Numbered from the stretch's first letter, positions 18,245-27,949 are shown. The stretch is DNA of 64,000 nucleotides from Aminobacter sp. J41 (GCF_000526635.1 NZ_JAGL01000020.1:16978-80977); one strand, 5' to 3'. The notes: generated by a model from the sequence alone, not told the origin. A program made the numbers and translations.

Positions 18245-20467
18245 CTACCCCCCGTTCATCAGGTTTCGCAGGTCGGCAAGGCCGCGGATTGCGTCGCGGC
18301 TGCCGGTGCCGGCGGCGGCTTCGAAGACGCGCTTGGAGTCGGACAGACGCCCGAGCTTCATGTAGGCGTAGCCGCGCAGGACCATCAGGTCGATACGTTC
18401 GGGCGCGATTTGGGCGCGCTGGTCGAGCGCGATGATCGCTTCGACATAGCGGCCGCGCTCAAAGGCACCGAGGGCGCGTTCGGCGAGGATGCTGGTCTGC
18501 AGCTCCTGTGCCCGCGCTTGCGACTGCGGCGCCCTCGTTGCAGAAACGGCAGCGTTGTCGATCAGACCTGCTCGCAAATATGCAAGGCTCTGGCCGTAGG
18601 AAGCGTCGCGGCGAACCTGTTCGCTGCGGCTGCGCAATGCGACATCAAAGGCCTTCGCCGCCTCGATCGGGCGATTTGCGTCCATAAGACACCAGCCACG
18701 GTTGAGCGCAGCTTCAGGACTGAGACTTTCCGGATGGATCTGGCCGGCGCAGCTGCGACGTGAAGCGGAGGCGGCGGGCGCCGCTTTCTGCGCAGCAGGT
18801 GCCGTTCGGCGCACCGTCTGTACGGGCTGGGTAGGCTGAGAAGGTTGGGCTGGCTGAGCTGCCTGCACGTTGGTTGTTACGACGGCGCGAGGTGCTGGTT
18901 GCGTTGGCGCCAGAGCGAGCGGCTCCTGAGCTGTTGAGAGGCGGGGCGCAACCGGTGCCGGCTCCGTCACGGCGACACCGACGAGCTGGATTCGCTCGGA
19001 GCGTCCTGCCCACTGCCGCTTGATTTCCGCAAGCTCGGCTGCCTCTCCGAACAGGTGATAGGTAAGTGCCAGCCCATAGGCCGACGGCTCGTCGTCGGGG
19101 CTCCAGGAAAGCGCCGTCAGGAACCAGGCCTTTGCCGTGGTGTGCTGCTCGAAGGCGCGGGAATACCAGCCGAGCTGGCGGGCGCCCTCGACATAGCGTG
19201 ACGAGGCAACTTCGGCGACGATGCGGTTAAGCACCTCGCTCGTCAGCAGCGGGCGCGGTTCGGTGCCAAGCAGGTTTGCCGCTGCGGCGAGATAGACAAC
19301 GCGCGTGTTGTCGCTCGTGCCGCGCCAGCGGAACATCAGCTCCTCCGCTTCGGCGAAGGCATTTCGCTCGATCAGGGCCAGCGCCAGTCCTTCGGCGGCG
19401 TCAGCCGATGGCTCGCCGTCGAGTGCCATGCGGAACCACTTCTCCGCTTCGATGTGGTTCTTGCGCTGCAGATAGTACCAGCCAAGCAGGCGTGCGTCGG
19501 ACGGGAGCTTGTCGGCTTCGGCAAGCCGCTCGACGCGCTTTAGCTCCTCGGCGGGGACCGCCGCTTCGGCATCTTTGCTGCCCCTGGCCACCGCGTCGCG
19601 GGCGAGATCGTCCCGGATAGCGGCGAACTCGCCCTTGCCGTCGCTGTCGAACCGCTCGAGCGTGAGCAGGTCTGCAATATTCGTCTGCGTCAGCAGCAGC
19701 GAGGCGTTTTGCATGGTCGCAACGCGCTCATTGGTGTTTTCGCAGTTCGAGAGAATGTACTTGTATGCATCGTAGGCCCGGGGCTCGCGTTCCGTGCGGG
19801 CAAATGCCTCGGCTACGCGCCAGAGCACGTCCACCTCACTGCAGGTGAGGAGCTGCGGGTTGTCCGACGCAACCGAGATGACTGTGGCGTACTGGTCGAG
19901 GTTGGAAGCGTTGATGAGGCGGTCGCGCGCCTCGGCCAGCGCGAGCCGGTCCGTCAGGTCCGTCGGCGGCGTCCAGCCCGGTTCGGCGGCCTGGCGCTCG
20001 GCGATCTTCTGGCGTACTTCGCCGAGCTTGCCTTCGGAATAGAGCTGCCAGATTTCCTCCAGCGCGGTGTCAGTTTTCACCGGCGTAGCAAGAGGATCGG
20101 CGGGCGGCGTCCAGTTCGGATAGAGCGCTCGCAGACGCGCGATCTCGATCTCCAGGCGGCGCTTGTCGCCCTGGCGTGCAAAGTAACGCAGCGCGGATTC
20201 ATCGACTTCCGGCGGCGCTGCATCCTGGGCCTGCTGCGCGAGCGGTGCCGGCTGGAGGTCCGCTTGTGCCAGCAGCTGAGGCTCGCCGGCTTCCTCGTCG
20301 TCGAAAATCGCCGCAGCGGCCGGGGTGGTTCCGGTTACCTCCAGCGACACCATAGGAGCGTTCGGGTCCCAGTAGTGGCGGATCTGCGCAAAGGCGGTCG
20401 TGCCCAGCAAGAGCGACAGAGTGGCCGCGCCGATGGCGACAGACTTCACCGAGGTTGTCAGAGACAT
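18245..20467 (-). CDS. TPR-repeat protein of the cellulose synthase operon (BcsC-like periplasmic part)
   Basis: A 740-residue secreted protein with a signal peptide (VAIGAATLSLLLGTTAFAQ). The body is helical with several tetratricopeptide-like repeats, for example DARLLGWYYLQRKNHIEAEKWFRMALDGEPS and EAALNRGWCLMDANRPIEAAKAFDVALRS. A Pro/Gln/Ala-rich linker (about 520-570) separates two repeat blocks. It is the last gene of the bcs operon and overlaps bcsZ by ten bases. BcsC in enterics has TPRs plus an outer-membrane beta barrel; no barrel is visible here, so this may be a scaffold that meets cellulose in the periplasm. The operon role is firm, the exact function inferred. Confidence 0.75.
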   Translation of the reverse strand: MSLTTSVKSVAIGAATLSLLLGTTAFAQIRHYWDPNAPMVSLEVTGTTPAAAAIFDDEEAGEPQLLAQADLQPAPLAQQAQDAAPPEVDESALRYFARQGDKRRLEIEIARLRALYPNWTPPADPLATPVKTDTALEEIWQLYSEGKLGEVRQKIAERQAAEPGWTPPTDLTDRLALAEARDRLINASNLDQYATVISVASDNPQLLTCSEVDVLWRVAEAFARTEREPRAYDAYKYILSNCENTNERVATMQNASLLLTQTNIADLLTLERFDSDGKGEFAAIRDDLARDAVARGSKDAEAAVPAEELKRVERLAEADKLPSDARLLGWYYLQRKNHIEAEKWFRMALDGEPSADAAEGLALALIERNAFAEAEELMFRWRGTSDNTRVVYLAAAANLLGTEPRPLLTSEVLNRIVAEVASSRYVEGARQLGWYSRAFEQHTTAKAWFLTALSWSPDDEPSAYGLALTYHLFGEAAELAEIKRQWAGRSERIQLVGVAVTEPAPVAPRLSTAQEPLALAPTQPAPRAVVTTNVQAAQPAQPSQPTQPVQTVRRTAPAAQKAAPAASASRRSCAGQIHPESLSPEAALNRGWCLMDANRPIEAAKAFDVALRSRSEQVRRDASYGQSLAYLRAGLIDNAAVSATRAPQSQARAQELQTSILAERALGAFERGRYVEAIIALDQRAQIAPERIDLMVLRGYAYMKLGRLSDSKRVFEAAAGTGSRDAIRGLADLRNLMNGG

Positions 20468-21492
20468 TCGGGCCGGTCCTCCCTGATGTGGGACAGTGCA
20501 AGAAGTTGCAGAGTGGAAGGATAGTAAACAGTCGGGCGGAAGCTGCGAAGTTCTTCAGGAATTTTCACGCGATCGACAACACAACTCGCAAGCGCGGAGA
20601 TGATCCGGTAGCCGGGATCATCAAGCTGGGCAGCGATCTTGCCGTTGACGGCGTCGATCAGGGTGATTTCTCCGTTAGGGCCGGTCATGCCATCGCGCAG
20701 CCGGCGCAGCAGCTCGGCATCGTTTTCCAGAGCACGCATCAGATAGAGCGGAATGCGGATGGCGTTGTAGCCGAACATCGCTGGAAAGCCGTTCGCGCTC
20801 TTCGGCGCATTCGCCAGCGAGACCCACTCGGCCGGAAGCCTGCGCTCGCCGATCTGCGTCTTGCGGATCAGCCGCTTGCCGCTTTCGGAAAGCCTCATCC
20901 AATCGGTTTCGGGTGCAATGCGTGCGAGGACAGGGAAGGCCTCGAACACCCAGTAGGACGGGTTGACCACCGGTCCGTCGCGGCGCGCCTTCGGGCCAAA
21001 GCCGCCGACGCCGGGAAGCAGCAGTAGCTCGCCCTGGTGCTCGAAGACCGAAGTGCGCCCTAGCGCCCGCGCGATGGTGCGCGCGTTCCGGGTAAAGCGC
21101 TGATCGTGCCAGGCGGCACCCGCAAGCGCCAGCGCGTAGGCGATCAGGATGTCGCCGTCGGCGGCGTTGTTGAGGTCGGTGATGTGAGGCGTCGCCCATG
21201 GCTCCCACTTCCAGGCGGCGAGACTGTCGTCGCGCAGCAGGAGTTCGCGTTCGGTAAAAGACCAGATCCGCTCGAAATCGGCGCGGTTGCCGGCAAGGTA
21301 GGCGAGCAAGAGGCCATAGCCCTGCCCCTCGCTGTGCGAGATGCCGCCATTGCCATCATCGATCACCCGGCCTTCTTGCGACACGAAGCGATCGGTGTAG
21401 GCCGACCATTCCTCGGAAGTGATCTTCGCATTGGCGAGCGAGGGTGCCATGCCGGTCACAAGAATGAGCGCCAGGAGCAGCTTGCGGATCAA
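20458..21492 (-). CDS. bcsZ: Glycosyl hydrolase family 8, cellulose-operon endoglucanase
   Basis: Periplasmic endo-1,4-beta-glucanase of 344 residues that trims nascent cellulose. TTG 21492 is chosen as start: it overlaps the bcsB stop by four bases and GGGGAG lies six bases upstream, giving a clean signal peptide (IRKLLLALILVTGMAPSLANA). A longer ATG frame from 21597 would bury this signal. The catalytic acid lies in SHSEGQGYGLLLAYLAGN and the second acidic residue in LNNAADGDILIAYALALA. MFGYNAIRIPLYL is a GH8 BcsZ signature. Confidence 0.88.
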   Translation of the reverse strand: MIRKLLLALILVTGMAPSLANAKITSEEWSAYTDRFVSQEGRVIDDGNGGISHSEGQGYGLLLAYLAGNRADFERIWSFTERELLLRDDSLAAWKWEPWATPHITDLNNAADGDILIAYALALAGAAWHDQRFTRNARTIARALGRTSVFEHQGELLLLPGVGGFGPKARRDGPVVNPSYWVFEAFPVLARIAPETDWMRLSESGKRLIRKTQIGERRLPAEWVSLANAPKSANGFPAMFGYNAIRIPLYLMRALENDAELLRRLRDGMTGPNGEITLIDAVNGKIAAQLDDPGYRIISALASCVVDRVKIPEELRSFRPTVYYPSTLQLLALSHIREDRPECL

Positions 21493-23801
21493 TGACGTCT
21501 CCCCGATCGCGAGAGCAGCGCGGAGGTCGCGATGCCGACAAGGAAGCAGGTCGCCACCAGCACCAGGGAGTATGACAGGATGTTGCTCGACAGCCAATTC
21601 GCGACGATGAGACGGAAGTTGTTGATCGAAACGGGCTGCGTCTCGACGAACTTCTGCGTGGTTGCGGGCAGCGCGCTGATGGTTTCCTCGTCATTGTCGA
21701 GATTGGCGAGCCGACCGGAAAGACGCGTCCAGTTGGGTAGCCTTGAAATTGCGCTGACGCCCTCCTGCAGCATCTGCGTATCCGGTGCGGAGACCAGCGT
21801 CCAAACGCCGTTGCCTGCCGGATTGATGCCTTGCGCGACCATCACCTGAGCCGGGCGGGACGGAACGAACGGCGGCTCGGAGGACGGGACGAAGCGAAGG
21901 TCGCTAAGGTTCAGCTCAAAGGTGCGGTCGAACCATTCCTCGATGTCGCGGAACCAGTTGCGCGCGCCCATCTGTTCGCGCCAGGCCTGCGGATCGGCCT
22001 GCGCGGCATCCGTCGCAAGCGGGACGCCGCCATGCGAGGCGACCCAGTGGCTGCGTGCCTCCTCGGAGACGTTGACCTGCGACAGCACCGGGGACGGGAT
22101 CGTATTGATCGAGCCAATGAAAATGGCGTCGCGGTCGCGGAGCGTGTCTATCGAGGTCGTCAGTGTTACCGGCATGGCGCGGCCGGCGCTGAGAGCCATG
22201 CGGGCAAGCAGATCCGCCGCTACCGACAGGGTCGGCGCGTCGTTGCGCTCGGTGACGACAGGGACCGGCTGTTCCGCTTGCGAGTACGGATACCCCGTGC
22301 CGCTGAGAGCAGCGAGGTTCGGGCTTTGGCCGATGCGGGCGAAGGCCGGCACGACAAAGCGCGAGCTGTTGAAGATCGCGAAGCGCGGCTGGTCGCCCGT
22401 CAGGCCAGCCGCCGCGCAAGCCTCATCCTCCGCGGTGCGCAGCGTCGCGACGACCCGGATCTCGTTGAGGCCCGGCTTGAAGTGCCGCATCGTCATGCGC
22501 AGCGGCAGCTTCTCGAGAACCGCGCCGCGATCGTCGTTGAGCGGCATCGAGATCGCGATCGAGTCGTTGACGTAGACATTGATCAGGCTGCCCGGCAGAA
22601 CGCCTTGGGCATAGGCGGCATCCAGCAGGATCTGCGCTTCGCCGTAGGAGCCGGCGTAGAAATCGGACGGAACCGAGAACTGGAAGCTGGTGCTGAAGTT
22701 GCGGCCCGAGAAGCTCTCGGAGCGCACACCGAGCTCGCTGAAGGTCAACTCGCGCGCGCCGTAGATCATCGGCGCGTTCGGCAGCCGCCAGGCTTCAGTC
22801 GTGACGGCTTCGCGGCGGGTACCAGCGGAGCGGTCGAGAGGGGCCAGCATGCCGTCGAGCGCCTCTAGCCATTCGCCGCGCGTCTGACCGCTGACGATGA
22901 AGGTCGGTATGCCGTCCGGCTGTTCGGCGAACGTTGCGATGGGACCGGTAGCCCCCGCCGGCAAGTCGACACCGAGTGCCTCAAGCTCATCGCGTTCGCC
23001 GATGAACACGCGCAGGCTCGCATTTTCCTGCTCGTCCGAGGGTGCCGCGTCGATGACGTAGTTGAGATCTGGCAGGGGCTGGTAGAGCGCGATGGTCTGC
23101 GCGAGCTTCAGGATGTCGGCACCGATGTCGTTGCGCGACATGCCGGGCGCCACGATGGCGATGGTGGCACGGCCGGAAGTGTCCGGCGCTATGGCGCGCA
23201 GGTCCTCGACCGCCGAGAGCCTGGAAAGCGAAAGATCGTCGGATACGAGATAAGTCTGCGCGGCATTGACCGAGGTCCACAGCTCATAGGTCGAGTCGAT
23301 GGTGCAGTCAGTGCGGTGGCGCTGGCTCACGCGCAGCGACACCTCGTTGCGGCCAGCGCGCAGCAGACCCGCAGGCACGTCGACCTCGATGACGCCGACG
23401 CCATCGGCCGAGCGGATCGGCGTCTCGATAACGACGGAATCGTTGATCAGGAGCTGCAGACGCGACACTTCCGGCGCCACGACGATCGCGTTGCTGTAGC
23501 CGAGGTGCAGGCGCATGGGAGCGGATGCCTGCGCATTGGTGAGATGCAGCGCCCAGCTACGCGAGGCGATTTCACCCTGCAGCATGATGTCACCGGTCGG
23601 CAGCAACGGCCGGCGGAATTCGGCGGACTGCACGTCCCCAGGCTGTGGTGCCGGAGTCTCGATGCCCAAATCTTCTGGCGGGAGCGAGGAATCGGGAGCG
23701 AGCTCGGACCGCTCCGGCGTCATGTCGAAAGGCGTCGGCTGTGCTGAAAGCGCGGTAGTTGCCGAGAGTGCGATGAGGAATGCGAGTGGGAGGCGCTTCA
23801 T
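21489..23801 (-). CDS. bcsB: Cellulose synthase regulatory subunit BcsB
   Basis: Periplasmic, membrane-anchored partner of BcsA that guides the glucan chain. The start ATG 23801 overlaps the bcsA stop by one base and begins a signal peptide (RLPLAFLIALSATTALSAQ); the longer frame to 23975 is an overlap artefact. The 770 residues contain the alternating carbohydrate-binding and flavodoxin-like domains of the family, with two C-type repeats recognisable around LHLGYSNAIVVAPEVSRLQLLINDS and YAGSYGEAQILLDAAYAQG. A single C-terminal membrane helix (SNILSYSLVLVATCFLVGIA) precedes a short basic tail. BcsB proteins are essential for BcsA activity. Confidence 0.92.
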   Translation of the reverse strand: MKRLPLAFLIALSATTALSAQPTPFDMTPERSELAPDSSLPPEDLGIETPAPQPGDVQSAEFRRPLLPTGDIMLQGEIASRSWALHLTNAQASAPMRLHLGYSNAIVVAPEVSRLQLLINDSVVIETPIRSADGVGVIEVDVPAGLLRAGRNEVSLRVSQRHRTDCTIDSTYELWTSVNAAQTYLVSDDLSLSRLSAVEDLRAIAPDTSGRATIAIVAPGMSRNDIGADILKLAQTIALYQPLPDLNYVIDAAPSDEQENASLRVFIGERDELEALGVDLPAGATGPIATFAEQPDGIPTFIVSGQTRGEWLEALDGMLAPLDRSAGTRREAVTTEAWRLPNAPMIYGARELTFSELGVRSESFSGRNFSTSFQFSVPSDFYAGSYGEAQILLDAAYAQGVLPGSLINVYVNDSIAISMPLNDDRGAVLEKLPLRMTMRHFKPGLNEIRVVATLRTAEDEACAAAGLTGDQPRFAIFNSSRFVVPAFARIGQSPNLAALSGTGYPYSQAEQPVPVVTERNDAPTLSVAADLLARMALSAGRAMPVTLTTSIDTLRDRDAIFIGSINTIPSPVLSQVNVSEEARSHWVASHGGVPLATDAAQADPQAWREQMGARNWFRDIEEWFDRTFELNLSDLRFVPSSEPPFVPSRPAQVMVAQGINPAGNGVWTLVSAPDTQMLQEGVSAISRLPNWTRLSGRLANLDNDEETISALPATTQKFVETQPVSINNFRLIVANWLSSNILSYSLVLVATCFLVGIATSALLSRSGRRH

Positions 23802-25996
23802 CACCGGGCGCTCCTCGGTTGGGGGAGCGGCTGTGGCGCTGGCTCCGACGACCGCAGATAGCGGACGAGGTAAGTGAGGCCGCGCCAGGTCTGGTAGAAC
23901 GCAAGCTGCAGGAACCACAGCGTTCCGCCGACCACGCCTGGATTGCGCCGGCGCGATTCCTGAAACTGCGACCATTGCTCCGGATTGGCGAACACAAGGT
24001 CCGCGGCGTACCGGTGATGATCTGCGGCCGAGCGGACGTACTGGCAGCCGAGCACGAAGGTGTCGCCTTCCTTGGACTGGTTGCGCACGACGATCGGCAG
24101 TTCGCCAATTTCGGCGCCCGAAAGCAGTTGGAAGCGGATGGCGGTCGTCCCTTGGGCCACGAAATCGGGGGTGTCAGCGCCGTAGACGCGCACGCGCGCG
24201 CCGTTTACCGACACGTCCTCGATGGTCGCGGGCAACCATGCATTGTCGTGGCCGAACTCGCAGCGGCGATTGACCTTGATGCGTCGCGTGCTGCTCCACT
24301 CGCGACGCTCGGAGACAACGCCGAGGGCGCATCCGGCGAGGATCAGGTTGAGAAGGTTCCAGCCGCCGACGACGAGCGTGACGTCAGCCTTCCATGGCTC
24401 GGCATAGATGCGCCAGGCCGAAACTCCAACGGCAATCAGCAGGACAGCGAAGATGACGAAGAACGGACGGCTCAGCTCCGACAGGCGGTTGGTCGAGATC
24501 GACTCGTCCTTGGCTGTGACCTTGAAGGTTGGCTTGCGCGGATTGAGCATCACCGAAACCACCGCCGGCAGCAGATGTACCGACTGGATGTATTCGTAGA
24601 GCTCTGAGATCCATGGCCAGCGGAAGCGACCGTAGAGGTAGTTCTGTATCATCAGGTTCACGGCGATGTAGCTCAGCGTGTAGGCGAAGAACTCACCGCC
24701 GGAGGCTGTGAACACCTGAAGGTCGAAGAACAGATAGCAAAGCGGGGCGAACAGGAAGATCGTGCGCGGGAACGGGAACAGCCAGAACAGCGTCGATGAC
24801 ATGTAGCAGAGGCGCTGCGGCAGGGTCAGTCCGCGCTTGAGCAGCGGGAAGCGGAAGCGCAGGATCTGCATCATGCCCTGGGCCCAGCGGCTGCGCTGGC
24901 CGATCAGCGAGGCGAAGGACGCCGGCTGCAGGCCAGCGATCAGCGGCTTGTCAACATAGATGCTGTTCCAGCCGCGCGAATGCAGCTCGATGGCTGTCTC
25001 GCAGTCTTCTGTGATCGACGTGCCGGAAAAGCCGTTGGTTTCCTCCAGCGCTTTGCGGCTGAGCACCGCGGCCGAGCCACAGAAGAACGAGGCGTTCCAC
25101 TTGTCGAGGCCGCGCTGGATAACGCCGTAGAACATCTCGTTTTCCGACGGCATCTTCTCGAAGGTACGCAGGTTGCGCTCGAGCGGGTCCGGATTGAGGA
25201 AGAAGTGCGGGGTCTGCACGAGGAAGAGCTTCGGGTCTTCCTTGAAGTAGCCGACCGTCTCGCGCAGAAAGCTGCGCGTCGGGGCATGGTCGGCGTCGAA
25301 GACCGCGATCAGTTCGGAATCGGAATGGGCAAGGCCGTTGTTGAGGTTGCCGGCCTTTGCGTGCTCGTTGCGCTCGCGGGTCAGGTATTTCGCGCCGAGT
25401 TCGACGCAGAGCTTCTGCAACTCGACGTGCCGCTTCTGTGCGGCTTGGGCGGTCTGCACGTCGTCGGAATTGCGCTTCTGCACGGTGCCGCCGTCATCAA
25501 GCAGCCAGACTGTGACGCGGTCCTGTGGGTAGTCCATCGCTTTTGCTGCCGCGATTGTGTCGGCCAGCATGCGCGAGCTTTCGTCATAGGTCGGGATGAA
25601 GACGTCAACGCGCGGCAGTTCCTCGTCGTTGACAAGTGCGGGGGCGCGCGGCGGCAGCGGTTTGGCAACGATGAAGAGGCTGAGGAACAGCATGATCACG
25701 CTGTACATCTCGGCGATGTACAGGAGGAGGCCGGGGATGAAGTTCTCCAGCTGGCTGGTGGGCGGAATGGTGCTGGTCGTGCGCCAGTAGACATAGCGCA
25801 GCACCATCGCGACACCGAGAGCGAGCGCGATGACCCTCCACGTACCGTCGAGGCGCAGCAGCTTCATCGTGATCATGATCGCGAGGATGATGCCGCCGAG
25901 GACCAGGTGAGTCTGGAGATTGATCGGCAGCGACACGATGAAGATCATGCACGCGGCCAGCACGGCCCACACCGCGCCGACAACGAAATTACTCAT
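23801..25996 (-). CDS. bcsA: Cellulose synthase catalytic subunit (UDP-forming), PilZ domain
   Basis: Processive GT2 enzyme of 731 residues that polymerises UDP-glucose into beta-1,4-glucan and threads it through the inner membrane. Four N-terminal membrane helices are visible before residue 112. The catalytic signatures are in order: DDGG at 167-170, the DAD of VFDADHAP at 234-236, TED at 329-331 and QRSRW at 367-371. More membrane helices follow to about residue 560. The C-terminal PilZ domain carries an Arg-rich RRIKVNRRCEFGH segment and DVSVNG, the usual c-di-GMP contact elements. Activation by c-di-GMP is therefore expected. It is followed directly by bcsB and preceded by bcsN after a 161-base gap containing a long inverted repeat. 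Confidence 0.95.
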   Translation of the reverse strand: MSNFVVGAVWAVLAACMIFIVSLPINLQTHLVLGGIILAIMITMKLLRLDGTWRVIALALGVAMVLRYVYWRTTSTIPPTSQLENFIPGLLLYIAEMYSVIMLFLSLFIVAKPLPPRAPALVNDEELPRVDVFIPTYDESSRMLADTIAAAKAMDYPQDRVTVWLLDDGGTVQKRNSDDVQTAQAAQKRHVELQKLCVELGAKYLTRERNEHAKAGNLNNGLAHSDSELIAVFDADHAPTRSFLRETVGYFKEDPKLFLVQTPHFFLNPDPLERNLRTFEKMPSENEMFYGVIQRGLDKWNASFFCGSAAVLSRKALEETNGFSGTSITEDCETAIELHSRGWNSIYVDKPLIAGLQPASFASLIGQRSRWAQGMMQILRFRFPLLKRGLTLPQRLCYMSSTLFWLFPFPRTIFLFAPLCYLFFDLQVFTASGGEFFAYTLSYIAVNLMIQNYLYGRFRWPWISELYEYIQSVHLLPAVVSVMLNPRKPTFKVTAKDESISTNRLSELSRPFFVIFAVLLIAVGVSAWRIYAEPWKADVTLVVGGWNLLNLILAGCALGVVSERREWSSTRRIKVNRRCEFGHDNAWLPATIEDVSVNGARVRVYGADTPDFVAQGTTAIRFQLLSGAEIGELPIVVRNQSKEGDTFVLGCQYVRSAADHHRYAADLVFANPEQWSQFQESRRRNPGVVGGTLWFLQLAFYQTWRGLTYLVRYLRSSEPAPQPLPQPRSAR

Positions 25997-26106
25997 AAAA
26001 ATACTCGCGTCCTGATGACGTGTTTGCCACGCGAATGTGGCCGTGCTCTCGGTCTAGTGCAACTGTGGCGCTAAAATGTCGCCAGACGTAGAGCGGATAT
26101 CTTCCA

Positions 26107-26151
26107 AGCTTACCCATGGTTAAGACTTTGTTATCTGACCATGGGGAAGCT
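26107..26151. promoter_or_regulatory. Long inverted repeat in the bcsN-bcsA gap
   Basis: AGCTTACCCATGG (26107-26119) and CCATGGGGAAGCT (26139-26151) are complementary at 12 of 13 positions with a 19-base spacer. The repeat sits 7 bases past the bcsN stop and 111 bases before the bcsA start. As RNA it would form a stable stem between the two genes, without a T-tract. It could act as an RNA-processing or partial-termination site, or as DNA for a dimeric regulator. Confidence 0.5.
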
Positions 26152-26157
26152 CGGGGT

Positions 26158-27108
26158 TTAGTTACCAAAGCCGGGCGGCGGCGGCACTTGCGGGACAGCC
26201 TGCGGTGTTGCAGTGCCCGGAGGCGGCGGCACTATCGGTGCGTTTGCCGGAACCGTTGGAAGCACCGGAGCTGTTTGTTGAGCGGGCGCTGATGCAACCG
26301 CCGGTCGTGGCGTCGGCCTCGGCGTCCTTTCCTCAACGGGTGCCGCAACGGTAATCTGGGCGGCGCCCGTGAGCCCCTTGGGGTGGATCGGTTGACCGGT
26401 CGTGCCCAAACGGGGGTCGGCCGCCGGTGCCGTGCCGTAGGGGTTCCAGGTCTCGCCGGCAATAGCCGACTTGATGGTGTAGCCGTACATGACGGCCAGC
26501 AGCCCTTCCTCGGTCGCCCCGGTCTGGCAGAGCCGCAGGCGTACCTGTATCGAACCGCGCGTCGCTACGGTTGCGTCGGAGCGCGTTCCGGCAAGACGCT
26601 GCCATGCGTAGACGCAGAGGTCGCCGGAACTGCTGCGTCCCGTCGCGTATCCAAACGGGCCGTAAGCGTTCTGGGCGAAGAGCGGTGAGCGAACCATCGA
26701 AACGCCAGGTAGCGCCCTGCGCATCTCTCGGTCGATGGACCCTTCCGTTGGCGGATAGTCCGTGAGCGTCGTGTCGCCGCGGCTGGAGCCCATCGGCCCG
26801 AAGAACTGGACGCGCAGCGTGTTCTGTCCGGGCACGGTGGACGAGGTCGCGAGCACGATGTCCTGCTGGATGGCGTTGGCAAAGATGCGCTCGATGACGC
26901 TGACCACCGCCGGGCCGCCGGGAGGTGGCAGGGCCAGTGCCGCTGTAAGGTCACGCTCATGCGACAGCGACGAATCCTCGATGCGGACGGGTTGCTGAGC
27001 GCAGCCGGCGATGGCGATCGCAAGGGTGGCAGTCGATGCGAGAGCGAGAGGCCGCGCGATCCGGGCTGCAACCTGGAGCCCGCGGAAAATGAAATGGGGT
27101 GCTGCCAT
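26158..27108 (-). CDS. bcsN: Cellulose biosynthesis protein BcsN
   Basis: A 316-residue envelope lipoprotein with a hydrophobic leader and a lipobox-like IAGC near residue 36. The globular part (about 45-240) carries conserved family segments such as SVIERIFANAIQQDIVLATSS and YGYTIKSAIAGETWNPYG. The C-terminal 75 residues are rich in Pro, Ala and Thr and probably span the periplasm or bind peptidoglycan. BcsN is found in rhizobial cellulose operons next to bcsA; its biochemical role is not established. It is the first gene on this strand of the cellulose locus. Confidence 0.82.
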   Translation of the reverse strand: MAAPHFIFRGLQVAARIARPLALASTATLAIAIAGCAQQPVRIEDSSLSHERDLTAALALPPPGGPAVVSVIERIFANAIQQDIVLATSSTVPGQNTLRVQFFGPMGSSRGDTTLTDYPPTEGSIDREMRRALPGVSMVRSPLFAQNAYGPFGYATGRSSSGDLCVYAWQRLAGTRSDATVATRGSIQVRLRLCQTGATEEGLLAVMYGYTIKSAIAGETWNPYGTAPAADPRLGTTGQPIHPKGLTGAAQITVAAPVEERTPRPTPRPAVASAPAQQTAPVLPTVPANAPIVPPPPGTATPQAVPQVPPPPGFGN

Positions 27109-27305
27109 GCCTGCGAATCAGTTCAGCCTTGAGATGTCCGATGTTTAGCGCGTGTTAACCATGCGAGGAAGCCCTGTCGCGATCTGGCCGGATTGCACCT
27201 CCCTTCGGCGGTCTTGAACTCGGCGCGGCAGGGGCCCAGATCAGTCATGGCCGGATCCAGCGTCCGGTTACTTGCTCTTGTTGACGTTTGCACAGAGAGG
27301 AAGTG

Positions 27306-27641
27306 ATGACTGATATTGCATTCCCATCCCCCGTGGTGCTGCGCATGCCGAGTGGTGGCGAACGAAAGGTCGCCACGAGCTTCGAGGCTCTAGAGTGCCT
27401 TGAGCGCGAATGGCCCCAGTGGGCCCGCGGTCGCCGCTGGCGCAGCGCGATGACCGTCTGCCGCGACGCCCTCGATGGCTGGCGCACGGCCGCTGATGCC
27501 CAGCGCAGCTTCGTGAAAGCGGCTACTGGGGCTGGGCTCATTCAGAACAGCAAGCAGGCGCGACGTGTACGCAAAGCGAGCCTGATGCCTGCGGCTGAAG
27601 TCAGGCGCATCGGCCTTTCGGGCCTGCCTGCCGACGCTTGA
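27306..27641 (+). CDS. DUF982 domain-containing protein
   Basis: A 111-residue protein of unknown function. Residues 1-75 match the DUF982 pattern widespread in rhizobia: a short beta hairpin (SPVVLRMPSGGERKVATSFEALECLEREWP), then RGRRWRSAMTVCRDALDGWRTAADAQRSFVKAA. The basic C-terminal tail is less conserved. ATG 27306 follows GAGGAAG closely. It is divergent from bcsN. Many rhizobial plasmids carry several DUF982 genes and no function is assigned. Confidence 0.75.
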   Translation: MTDIAFPSPVVLRMPSGGERKVATSFEALECLEREWPQWARGRRWRSAMTVCRDALDGWRTAADAQRSFVKAATGAGLIQNSKQARRVRKASLMPAAEVRRIGLSGLPADA

Positions 27642-27765
27642 GTTCTGACGGGTGGGGCGCTGTGCGAGCTGCGGCGTCCTTGCCCAAATTTCGTGACAAT
27701 CGCGCGGCAACTCATGCCGCTATGACGCAGCGGAAGTAGCTGGTCCTGACGTTCGGAGGTTGAAG

Positions 27766-27948
27766 TTGTCTCGCTTGCTGTACTGCCCCTCGTGCCATGC
27801 CCAACGGCCGAAGGCTGCAACCCGGTGCCCGTACTGCCGCAATACCTATGGCCCTGCCGCGAGTGTGCCGGAACACCTCTTCGCAGACCCTAGCGGCGAG
27901 AGCTTTCTTGTCGGCCAGAAGGCCGAGCGCGTGCAAGCCGCAGCCTAG
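27766..27948 (+). CDS. Small zinc-ribbon protein
   Basis: A 60-residue product from TTG 27766, which lies six bases after GGAGG (27755-27759). It carries two CxxC pairs, YCPSCHAQ and RCPYCRNT, spaced as in a zinc ribbon. The rest is short and hydrophilic. It ends two bases before the convergent IclR gene. No family is recognised; the paired cysteines and good ribosome binding site support a real gene. Confidence 0.5.
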   Translation: MSRLLYCPSCHAQRPKAATRCPYCRNTYGPAASVPEHLFADPSGESFLVGQKAERVQAAA

Positions 27949-27949
27949 A

